From the NCBI RefSeq assembly GCF_000620645.1, contig NZ_KK211159.1:329177-393176 (forward strand): 64,000 bases of DNA, given 5' to 3'. The translations under genes and the position numbers were made by a program. Position 1 is the first letter of the stretch. Every line of letters starts with the position of its first letter. The stretch is from Nocardioides sp. URHA0032 (GTDB taxonomy: Bacteria > Actinomycetota > Actinomycetes > Propionibacteriales > Nocardioidaceae). This document shows positions 55,721 to 63,250 of the stretch, in pieces. The notes beneath the pieces were generated by a model. It did not search any database. It was not told the origin of the DNA and saw nothing but the letters and a program-made list of their open reading frames with translations.

Positions 55721-56578
55721 TCATGATGGCGACTGCCGGTCGCCCGAGGTCTCGCGCGCCTGCACGAGCAGGCCCATGTCGTCACGGCACGCCCAGTGCT
55801 CGACGATCATGCCGTCGGCGACGCGCCAGAGGTGGATGAAGGTCCACGTCACTCGCGTGCCGGACGCCTCGGTGCCGCTGAGCAGTGGCATGGTCGACGC
55901 ACGATGAGTGCCGTGCAGGGTCAGGTGCTGCGCGACCAGGTCGCCCTCGCCGACGAGGTGGTGCTGCTCGAGCGAAACCGGACCGAGGTCGACGTCGATC
56001 GCGCGCAGGATGTCCCGCAGTCCCTCGCGACCCTGTGGACCGGCGGCGTGGTTGACGAAGTCGGCCGCGACCAGGTCGTCGAGCACTGTGTCGTCGCCGG
56101 CCTGCTGCCGCCGGAACATCTCGGCGACGACGTCCCTGGCTCTGCCCTCCTTCGGGGCATCGTCAGGGCCGCCCAGGTCACCGGCCGTCATGCCCTCCGG
56201 ATGGCCGGGTGGCCACTGGACCAGCTCGATGCGGTACCCGTCGGGGTCGGTGAGCATGGCCGTCCAGAAGGTGCTCGAGCCGTCCGGGGAGGTCGGCGCC
56301 TCCGTCTCGATCCCACCGTCGGCGCAATGGCCGACCGCGGCGCGCACGTCGTCAACCGCGATGACCAGGTGGTTGAAGCCACCGGGCTCCACCTCCCCGC
56401 GGCTCGGGTCGTGGACCAGCTCCAGGCTGACGAAGGGTTCCCGAGGGAGCTTGAGCATCGTGAGGTGGCCGATTGGTGTGTCGGGGACCTCGCCCACCAC
56501 CTGGTAGCCGAGTGACGTGTAGTAGGCGACCGAGCGTGCGCGGTCGCTCACCCGGAGACCGACGTGCAGTGTCCTCAC
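55721..56578 (-). CDS. VOC - SnoaL-like fusion protein
   Basis: The 285-residue protein joins two domains that usually occur separately. Residues 1-128 are a VOC/glyoxalase module (RTLHVGLRVSDRARSVAYYT, FNHLVIAVDD, LTDPDGYRIELVQ). Residues about 145-280 are a SnoaL-like NTF2-fold module of the type found in polyketide cyclase-like proteins (AADFVNHAAG, HLTLHGTH, WTFIHLWRVADGMIVEHW). The GTG start at 56578 overlaps the stop of the maleate-isomerase-like gene, completing a coupled three-gene operon. The substrate is unknown. Confidence 0.82.
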   Translation of the reverse strand: MRTLHVGLRVSDRARSVAYYTSLGYQVVGEVPDTPIGHLTMLKLPREPFVSLELVHDPSRGEVEPGGFNHLVIAVDDVRAAVGHCADGGIETEAPTSPDGSSTFWTAMLTDPDGYRIELVQWPPGHPEGMTAGDLGGPDDAPKEGRARDVVAEMFRRQQAGDDTVLDDLVAADFVNHAAGPQGREGLRDILRAIDVDLGPVSLEQHHLVGEGDLVAQHLTLHGTHRASTMPLLSGTEASGTRVTWTFIHLWRVADGMIVEHWACRDDMGLLVQARETSGDRQSPS

Positions 56579-57312
56579 GAGGCGTCCTCTCTTCCTGGTT
56601 CCAGCAACCGGCCGAAGCCGCGGACGACGACCGGGGTGCCGAGGCTCTCGTTGACCGACCACAGGAGGACTTGGTTGGACTCGAGGACGGGTCGGTCGAG
56701 GTGCTGCTCGAGCGGGTCGACGGCTTGGGCGGCACGGAAGCCGTTGCCGCCCAGGAAGACCGCATCGACGTCGCCGGGCACGTTCTCGGCGACCCAGTCG
56801 ACCACCTCGGCGGGCTCGACGAGAGCCGGGTCGTCGGTGACGTCGGCCAGGTCGGCGCACCCGACCGAGAAGCCCTGGTCGCGAAAGTACGCCGCCCCTC
56901 GGGAGTTGAGGTCCTCCCCGAACCACGGCGGGTGCACGACCGCCAGGCGCTCTGCGCCGAGGCGACGCAGCGCGTCGACGGCGGACGCGGGTGTCGAGCA
57001 GACCCGAACGTCCCACCGATCGGCGAGCCGTGCGACGCGCTCGCGCTCGGCGCGGTGCCCGAGAACGTAGGCCGTGCTCGTCGAGGCGTAGGCGATCGCC
57101 TGCAGGCGCCTCGGGTCGAGCTCCGCCGCGGCCGCGTCGACCACCGACGGGTCCGCGTGGGCGCGGAGCTCCTCGGGCGAGGTGGGAGCCGAGCCGTCCG
57201 GCAGCAGCGAGATGCGGCGTACGTGAGTGCGGACAGCCCTACCTGCCATGGTGCAGAACTCCTCGTCGGCCCCCGCGGCGGCGTGCGGGGTAAGGATCCC
57301 GACGTCGATCAT
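56575..57312 (-). CDS. Asp/Glu racemase superfamily (maleate isomerase-like) protein
   Basis: The 245-residue protein resembles maleate cis-trans isomerase/arylmalonate decarboxylase-type members of the Asp/Glu racemase superfamily: GILTPHAAAGADEEF at the start, AIAYASTSTAYVLG, VHPPWFGEDLNSRGAAYF and AVFLGGNGFRA. The two Cys of classical enzymes are not at the usual places (AYASTS and LGGNGF lack them), so catalysis may be changed or lost. It is coupled by 4-base overlaps to the DHFR-family gene before it and the VOC-SnoaL gene after it. Confidence 0.75.
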   Translation of the reverse strand: MIDVGILTPHAAAGADEEFCTMAGRAVRTHVRRISLLPDGSAPTSPEELRAHADPSVVDAAAAELDPRRLQAIAYASTSTAYVLGHRAERERVARLADRWDVRVCSTPASAVDALRRLGAERLAVVHPPWFGEDLNSRGAAYFRDQGFSVGCADLADVTDDPALVEPAEVVDWVAENVPGDVDAVFLGGNGFRAAQAVDPLEQHLDRPVLESNQVLLWSVNESLGTPVVVRGFGRLLEPGREDAS

Positions 57313-57890
57313 CCGTGCGCCGACGGCCGGTAGACCAACAGCTGGCTCCGACCGTCGAAGGTCCGTGACTCCAGCAGTTCGAGGTCGAAGTCACCGGCAC
57401 CGGCCAGGACCGGGCTCGTTCCCGTCCTGCCCGAGATCACCGGGAAGATCGTCAGCTCGATGCGGTCGACCAGGCCTGCAGCCATCAGCGACCGGTTGAG
57501 CGACAGGCTCGCCTGGGAGCGCAGAGGCACGTCTGACTCCTCCTTGAGCCGGGCCACGATCTCGCCCGCGTCGCCGCTGGCGACGGTCGCGTCCGGCCAG
57601 CCGAGCGTGTCGTGCAGGGTCGAGGAGATGACGGTCGCCGGCATCATCAGCGTCCGGCGGTTCCACTCGTCCTGGTTGTGCGGATCCCCCGAGCGCAGCA
57701 GGATGTCGGCGTTCTCGCGGAACGTCGTCGCCCCGAAGACCATCCGCTGTGGGGTGTCGAACAGCGACGCCCGGTGCTGCAACAGCTCCGGCCCCTGCTT
57801 GCTCCAGTAGCCGCCCCAGTCGCCGTCGGGCCCGTAGGACCCGTAGCCGTCCAGGGTGGAGAACACGTCCCACGTGTAGCTGGCAGCCAT
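57309..57890 (-). CDS. Dihydrofolate reductase family protein (RibD C-terminal-like)
   Basis: The 193-residue protein has the DHFR/RibD C-terminal fold: VFSTLDGYGSYGPDGDWGGY at the start, MVFGATTFRENAD, VISSTLHDTLGWPDATVASG, SLSLNRSLMAAGLVDRIEL and a C-terminal FPVISGRTG...LLESRTF segment. Such stand-alone proteins are NAD(P)H-dependent reductases of unknown substrate. ATG 57890 follows GGGAGG. It heads a three-gene operon, and a broken copy lies at 54742-54905. Confidence 0.85.
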   Translation of the reverse strand: MAASYTWDVFSTLDGYGSYGPDGDWGGYWSKQGPELLQHRASLFDTPQRMVFGATTFRENADILLRSGDPHNQDEWNRRTLMMPATVISSTLHDTLGWPDATVASGDAGEIVARLKEESDVPLRSQASLSLNRSLMAAGLVDRIELTIFPVISGRTGTSPVLAGAGDFDLELLESRTFDGRSQLLVYRPSAHG

Positions 57891-58161
57891 CTGGTGACCT
57901 CCCGTGTGAGCGATCCGAAGAGCGACGTTCGTCCACGCCGACCAAACAGATGTGGTTCGTTGCGCCATTGAACTTCGCTCGTGCCCAGCCGACGCTCTCC
58001 GTCGATGTTCGTCAAGCCCTGACCGTCGAGCGCAGCACCCGCGCCGTGCTCGCCATCGTCGAGAGTCCAGGCAGCCGGGGTCAGCATGCGCACGGTCGCC
58101 GAGCGGCTCGACACAGGACTGCCCTTGCTGCCGGGGCGACCGCACATCGGCTGCCGGTTGC
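57891..58161. other. Intergenic region with possible IclR-type HTH remnant
   Basis: No intact gene is seen. On the plus strand, two adjacent frames give VERSTRAVLAIVESPGS (about 58023-58075) and MRTVAERLDTGL (from 58086), which together resemble the N-terminal helix-turn-helix of an IclR-type regulator after a frameshift. The match is short and could be chance. Confidence 0.25.
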
Positions 58162-59988
58162 CTATCGAGCGGTGCTCGTGCCGGTGGGGGTATCGGTGTC
58201 GCCCATCCCCGGCATGTCGGTATCGGCGGGCTCCGGCGACGAGCTCGGATCATGCGCGGCCCAGTACCCGACGTTCAGGTCGTGGTGCACGGTGTGCCAC
58301 CAGTCCCACGTGGACGGGTGCTCGTAACCATCGACAGTGCCGAGCAGCAGCCCGCTGTTGTCGGTCCACACGAAGTGCATCGCGTCGGCGACGTAGTCGC
58401 AGAAAACGCGACCGTTCGCCTGCATCGCCTCGAGCCGGTCGCTGCGGGATTGCGCCAGGGTGATGCCCCTGGGGTGGTGGTACTCGTGGTTCCAGCTGAT
58501 CTCGCCGTTGGTGCTGTGGCCGTTGCAGTTGCGTTGGTTGGCTCGGAAGGGTCGTCCGGTGAGAGCTTCGGCAGCGGCGACGTAGCCGTCGTAGAGCGCG
58601 TGGACCGACGGGTAGCGGCGCAGATCCACGTGCGCGACACCGACGTCGGGAGAGGTGCACACGACGTGGTCACCGCCAAGTGCCTGGCAGGAGGAGACCG
58701 GCAACCGGTCGTCGTCGAGCTTCTCGATGGCGGTCAAGATCGGGTTGTCGGTCGTGGAGGACGTGGGGAGCCGCTCGGTGGCGAGGCTGTTGCCGTCGTG
58801 CGAGAAGACCCAGACCGCCGACCCGGCCGCCGCACCGGCCACGACGCACGCCGCTGCCGCGGCCAGCACCGCCCGGCGTCGCCGCTCGTGTGCCGGGTCC
58901 CGCCGCGGGCTCGGCTGGCCGGACGCTGAGTGGTCGGATGTCGGCGCACCCGGGGGCGGGGGGCCTGGTGGCGGGGAGCTCGCTGCTGACTCAGGGGTCT
59001 TCCCGGTCGGCGAAGCTTCTGCACTCCCGGGCGGATCGGCGTCACCGTGTGGCGGCGGCTGGGTGGCGTTCGGGTCCGAGTCACGCGGCTGGCGACCGAC
59101 GGGGGCGCTGCGGGACAGCAGCCTTCCCCAGCGTCCCGAGGACCCCAGCGCGGCGCCCGCGGCGGCGGTGAAGTCGCGGCAGGTGGCGTAGCGGTCGACG
59201 GGGTCCTTGGCCATGGCCTTGGCGAGCACGCCGTCGAGCGCCTCGGGCAAGCCGACGCGCACCGTGCTCGCACATGGCGCCGGCTCCTCCACGTGCGCCC
59301 ACAGCACCGCGGCGTCGACGTCACGAACGAACGGCGCGCGCCCTGTGAGGCACTCGAACAGTACGCATGCCAGCGCGTACTGGTCAGCGCGCCCGTCGAT
59401 CGGGTGGCCCTGGATCTGCTCAGGCGCGACGTAGTGCACGGTTCCGACGAACTGGCCGGTGTCGGTCAGGCCGGACCGGGACAGAGTGTGCTTCGCGATG
59501 CCGAAGTCTGCGAGGTACACGTGGTCCGGGTCGTCGGCGTCCGCCCCGGCCTCGAGAAGGATGTTTCCCGGCTTGACGTCGCGGTGTACCAGCCCGTGCC
59601 GGTGTGCGAGGTCGAGCGCTCGACCCGCCTGGGTGGCCGCGTACAGCGAGTCGGCTGGAGTGAGCCGGTGGTGATCGCGGATCAGCGTGCGCAGGTCGGA
59701 GCCCGCCACGTACCGCATCGCGATGAACAGCAGGTCCTCGTGCGTGCCCATGTCGTAGATGGGGATCACGTTGGGGTGGGTCAGGGATGCAGCCGTGCGA
59801 GACTCCTGGAGGAACCGGGTCCGGAACACGTCGTCCTCGGCAAGCTCCGGCGCCAGCACCTTCAGCGCCGCCAGGCTGCCGAGCCTCGGGTTCTCGGCCT
59901 GGTAGACCACGCTCATGCCGCCGCGGCCGAGGACCGCCAGGAGCCGGTAGCCGGCGAACTCGTCTCCGACCCTGGGAAGTGTCAACAC
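58162..59988 (-). CDS. Transmembrane Ser/Thr protein kinase (PknH-like)
   Basis: The 608-residue protein has an N-terminal Hanks-type kinase domain (residues 12-275): GRGGMSVVY, Lys43, HRDVKPGN with catalytic Asp137, DFG at 161-163 and the APEQ loop. A Pro/Ser-rich juxtamembrane linker follows, one membrane helix near 378-397, and an external domain of about 200 residues with paired Cys and many Trp/His. GTG 59988 has GGAGG 7 bases upstream. It is divergent from a SARP-FHA regulator, mirroring the PknH-EmbR pair of mycobacteria, whose kinase phosphorylates the regulator. Confidence 0.9.
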   Translation of the reverse strand: MLTLPRVGDEFAGYRLLAVLGRGGMSVVYQAENPRLGSLAALKVLAPELAEDDVFRTRFLQESRTAASLTHPNVIPIYDMGTHEDLLFIAMRYVAGSDLRTLIRDHHRLTPADSLYAATQAGRALDLAHRHGLVHRDVKPGNILLEAGADADDPDHVYLADFGIAKHTLSRSGLTDTGQFVGTVHYVAPEQIQGHPIDGRADQYALACVLFECLTGRAPFVRDVDAAVLWAHVEEPAPCASTVRVGLPEALDGVLAKAMAKDPVDRYATCRDFTAAAGAALGSSGRWGRLLSRSAPVGRQPRDSDPNATQPPPHGDADPPGSAEASPTGKTPESAASSPPPGPPPPGAPTSDHSASGQPSPRRDPAHERRRRAVLAAAAACVVAGAAAGSAVWVFSHDGNSLATERLPTSSTTDNPILTAIEKLDDDRLPVSSCQALGGDHVVCTSPDVGVAHVDLRRYPSVHALYDGYVAAAEALTGRPFRANQRNCNGHSTNGEISWNHEYHHPRGITLAQSRSDRLEAMQANGRVFCDYVADAMHFVWTDNSGLLLGTVDGYEHPSTWDWWHTVHHDLNVGYWAAHDPSSSPEPADTDMPGMGDTDTPTGTSTAR

Positions 59989-60186
59989 GCGGCCACCTCC
60001 GTACCTGCGCGTGAGGGCGTGTCGAAGCCGGGTCGGGGCCGTCCCTCCTTGGTGCGTTCTCGCCATTCTGCGCGCTGCTTTCCTCACCGAGCCATACCGC
60101 AACTTGAGGACACCCCACGAGGACGGGCTGACTATGCTCCCGGCAAGGGCACGCGCGTGCCGCCCCGGCCGGAAGGGGCTTCAGCC
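59989..60186. promoter_or_regulatory. Divergent promoter region, kinase / SARP-FHA regulator
   Basis: This 198-base spacer separates the divergent starts and must contain both promoters. I see no promoter pair with acceptable spacing and no strong inverted repeat. AGGGGC-type ribosome sequence precedes GTG 60187. Confidence 0.4.
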
Positions 60187-61329
60187 GTGGAGCACACCCT
60201 GCGGACGGTGTCGTTCGGCGTGCTCGGCCCGCTCGTGGTTGACGTCGGCGATCACCCGGTGCGACTCGGCGGCCTGAAGCTGCGGCGGGTGCTGGCGATG
60301 CTGCTCATCAACGCGGGACGCACGGTGTCGGTCGACCGGCTCATCGAGGGGCTGTGGGATGATCAGCCGCCCGACGGCGCGGTGAACACTCTTCAGGTTC
60401 ACGTCTCGCACCTGCGGCGCGTCCTGGCCGACGGCGAAGTCCCGCTGGTCACCCAGCCCCCCGGCTACCAGCTGCGGGTCCGCCCCGAGCAGCTGGATCT
60501 TCTGCGCTTCGAGCAGCTCGCCGGGTTGGCGCGCGAGCGCGCGGACGCCGATCTGCCGGCTGCGGCGGCGGAGGCGCTGAGTGAAGCGCTCAGCCTGTGG
60601 CGTGGCCCGGCGCTGGAGGACATCGGCTCGGGCTTGTTCGCCGACAACGCGCGCACGTTCCTCCACGAACGACGCTGGGGGGTCACTGAGGACCTGCTGC
60701 GACTGCGGCTGCGGCTGGGACAGTACCCCGTGGTGGTCGAGGAGTGCACGGCCATGGTGGCCGAGCATCCGCTGCGGGAGTCGTGGTGGGAGCTGTTGAT
60801 GGTGGCGCTGTACCGGGCCGGCCGCCCGGCGGAGGCGCTGGCGGGCTACCAACGTTGCCGTCGGGTGCTGCTCGAGGAGCTCGGCGTCGAGCCGATGCCC
60901 CAGCTTCAGCGACTGGAGCGGCAGATCCTCAACCATGACCGCCGGCTGGATCCGGGTCCGGCGACGGCGTCGGTCGTGCTCCGGCGGCCCGTCGGTGTAG
61001 GACGCGAGGCCGGCGCGACCACGCAGCTGCGAGCCCAGCGGCTCGACTCCGTGTTGGAGGTCGACGAGCTGTCGACGGTGCCGCTCGGAACCCGGACGGT
61101 CATCGGGCGGAACGACGAGTGCGACGTGGTGCTGACCAGCCCGGAGGTCAGCCGGCGTCATGCCGAGATCCGACTGGTCAGCGGCCGGCACCTGCTGCTC
61201 GACCTGTCGTCGGCCAACGGCACGTGGCTGGCGGGCGAGCCTGTCCTGCAGCGACTCCTCGATGATGGCGACGTCGTCAGCGTCGGTCAGCATCAACTGC
61301 GGTACCGGATCCGGCGAGTGCCCTCCTAG
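60187..61329 (+). CDS. SARP-type regulator with FHA domain (EmbR-like)
   Basis: The 380-residue protein has an OmpR-like DNA-binding domain (residues about 10-95, LKLRRVLAMLLINAGRTVSV), a bacterial transcriptional activation domain (about 100-250, ending LEELGVEPMPQLQRLE), and a C-terminal FHA domain (about 290-372) with GRNDECDVVLTS, SRRHAEI and SANGTWL, the phosphothreonine-binding residues. This is the EmbR domain order. The divergent membrane kinase is the probable partner: a phosphorylated peptide on the kinase or regulator would be read by the FHA domain. Targets are unknown. Confidence 0.9.
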   Translation: MEHTLRTVSFGVLGPLVVDVGDHPVRLGGLKLRRVLAMLLINAGRTVSVDRLIEGLWDDQPPDGAVNTLQVHVSHLRRVLADGEVPLVTQPPGYQLRVRPEQLDLLRFEQLAGLARERADADLPAAAAEALSEALSLWRGPALEDIGSGLFADNARTFLHERRWGVTEDLLRLRLRLGQYPVVVEECTAMVAEHPLRESWWELLMVALYRAGRPAEALAGYQRCRRVLLEELGVEPMPQLQRLERQILNHDRRLDPGPATASVVLRRPVGVGREAGATTQLRAQRLDSVLEVDELSTVPLGTRTVIGRNDECDVVLTSPEVSRRHAEIRLVSGRHLLLDLSSANGTWLAGEPVLQRLLDDGDVVSVGQHQLRYRIRRVPS

Positions 61330-61339
61330 TGGGCGACGT

Positions 61340-61377
61340 GCCGACGCCCCTGGCTCTGTGAGCACAGGGGCGCCGGC
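61340..61377. terminator. Bidirectional hairpin between convergent genes
   Basis: GCCGACGCCCCTG (61340-61352) and CAGGGGCGCCGGC (61365-61377) are 13-base inverted arms with one mismatch around a 12-base loop. It lies 10 bases after the SARP-FHA stop and 16 bases past the metallopeptidase stop, so it can serve both. Confidence 0.65.
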
Positions 61378-61393
61378 GGGTCGGTCGTCTCGC

Positions 61394-62086
61394 TCAGGTC
61401 AGCGCCCGGTAGCAGGAGTTGATGTTGTACGACGAGTAGCCGTACGCGTACCAGTCCGTGCGCTGCTTGGGAGTGCCGTGGTCGCCGCCGGCGATCGACG
61501 CGAGAGTGTTGTAGCCCTCCCAGTAGTCGGAGTTGTCGAGCCGGTGGGTGACCGTCAGGCCGTACCGGGTGTACATGCCGGCGAGGCAGTCGGCGAACAG
61601 CTCTCGGCCGAGAGTTCCGGATGCGCTCTTCCAGCCAGCCATGAACATGATCTCGTGCCCCCACTCGTGGGCGAGGATCACGCCGGGGGCGTAGTCGCCG
61701 TACGTGTTCAGCAGCCCCTGTGTCCAGCCGGTCCCGATGTAGATCTGGCCGAGGTACGGCCGGTCGCAGGCGAACGAGTTGCTGGGCGACATCGTGAAGC
61801 CGCAGGCCGTGATCGTGCTGTTGTAGTAGTAGACCGTGGGCTGCGCGTAGTACGCCGACCACCCCCAGCTGCGGAAGTTGGTCGCCCAGAAGTTGTTGAT
61901 GTCACCCATCAGGTAGCTGACGGTGCCTTGGGACGTCGTCTGGGGGCTGGCGAGGGCGTTCGCTGGTGCCCCGGTCAGAGCGACGACGACCAGGGTGATC
62001 GATGCGGCGAGCGCTGCAGCGAGCGCCTTGTGGGCCCGGGCGAGAGGGGATCGCGGCGTCTGGTGGAAGCGGGTGTTGTGAAGCAT
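61394..62086 (-). CDS. Secreted neutral zinc metallopeptidase
   Basis: The 230-residue protein has an N-terminal signal (residues about 18-46, ending GAPANALA) and a catalytic domain with HEWGHE near residue 140 (zinc-binding HExxH) and the downstream ELFADCLAG segment with the likely third ligand, as in putative neutral zinc metallopeptidases (YpfJ-like). Cys pairs suggest disulfides. GGAA lies 9 bases before ATG 62086. The prey substrate is not known. Confidence 0.82.
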   Translation of the reverse strand: MLHNTRFHQTPRSPLARAHKALAAALAASITLVVVALTGAPANALASPQTTSQGTVSYLMGDINNFWATNFRSWGWSAYYAQPTVYYYNSTITACGFTMSPSNSFACDRPYLGQIYIGTGWTQGLLNTYGDYAPGVILAHEWGHEIMFMAGWKSASGTLGRELFADCLAGMYTRYGLTVTHRLDNSDYWEGYNTLASIAGGDHGTPKQRTDWYAYGYSSYNINSCYRALT

Positions 62087-62336
62087 CTCGAGGTTCCTTT
62101 CGGGTGGACCGCGTGCGGCGGTCTCGGTTGGAACCACGTTGTGGCGCAGCGCTGAAGGCCCTCTGACGTCCGACTGAAGGAGTCGACGGCGTTGTGCGCC
62201 CACCGTGAGCCGCAGACGCGGCCGCACAAGCCCGAGCGGATGCGCTACGCGCTGCAGATGCGGACGTCAGAATGTGATCGCATCGAGCCAAGCAGAGCGT
62301 TCACACTCTGTCGGTGATGGAGATCCGGGAAGGCGA

Positions 62337-62999
62337 CTAAGGCGTTCGACGCACCACGAAGGCGGGGTCGATGGTCCGCAGGGTGTCGGGCTCGAAGCCG
62401 TGCTTGACGCCCCAGAGCACGGCCTGGGAGCGACGTTCCACTCCCATCTTCCGGTAGGCCGAGCGGATGTAGGTCTTGACCGAGTTGATGCTGAGGAAGG
62501 CGCGGTCGGCGATCTCCTGGTTGCTCAGCCCCTGGGTGATCAGGGCGATGATCTCGGCTTCGCGCGAGGACAAGCCGGCAGAGCGTCCGGGCCAGTCGCC
62601 TCGTCCGTCCACGCTCGACTCGTTGTTACCGGGCAGGATCACGACCTCGCCCGCGACGACCCGCTTGAGCGCGTTGACGATCTGAGGCCCGGTGAGAACC
62701 TTGGAGAGGTAGCCACGGGCTCCGCCAGCGATCGCTTGCACCACCATCTCTGGCTGGACGTTCCAGGAGTAGACCACTACCTTCGCACCGCTGTCCCGGA
62801 CGAAGTCCTCGAGGTCTATCCCCTTGCCCTGGATCTGGGCGAAGGTGTCGAAGAGGACCACGTCAACGTCGCTCAGGACGCTCTGGGAAGCGCCGGTCTC
62901 GACGACGTCGATGCTCTCGTTGGCGAGGAAGGTGGCGACTCCGGCAACCACGACGGCGTAGTCATCCACGATGGCCAGGCGGATCCGAGGTTGGTACAC
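62337..62999 (-). CDS. NarL/LuxR-family response regulator
   Basis: The protein has about 220 residues. A receiver domain (LAIVDDYAVVVAG at the start, phospho-acceptor Asp51 in VVLFDTF, Lys in GYLSK) is joined to a LuxR helix-turn-helix (LSSREAEIIALITQGLSNQE, from about residue 150). No histidine kinase is nearby, so it is an orphan here. The start is uncertain: GTG 62999 begins the conserved receiver but has GGGGAG directly attached; ATG 63050 is an alternative giving 17 more residues. Confidence 0.85.
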   Translation of the reverse strand: MYQPRIRLAIVDDYAVVVAGVATFLANESIDVVETGASQSVLSDVDVVLFDTFAQIQGKGIDLEDFVRDSGAKVVVYSWNVQPEMVVQAIAGGARGYLSKVLTGPQIVNALKRVVAGEVVILPGNNESSVDGRGDWPGRSAGLSSREAEIIALITQGLSNQEIADRAFLSINSVKTYIRSAYRKMGVERRSQAVLWGVKHGFEPDTLRTIDPAFVVRRTP

Positions 63000-63250
63000 C
63001 TCCCCACCGTAGTGCGGCTTTCGCGGAGCGAGCGTGGGGCGACCCGTCATCGGCACGAGCGCGGTCGCCGATCCGGGCGAAGGTAGCCGCTCTGGCCCGT
63101 GCGAGGCCCAGCGAGACCCCAATTTCAGCGATGTCTCGCGACAGGGGACTCGAGTTCTTGCCGACTCGGTCGAACATGACAGGCCTGCACGCGTCGAGAC
63201 GCGCTGTGGTCGAGAAGATCCGAAGAAGTGCGTGGAGTTGAGGGGGAGTC

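Noticed and set aside
60104..60138. TTGAGG...TATGCT as a promoter for the SARP-FHA gene
   Set aside because: The spacer would be 23 bases, too long for a standard promoter.
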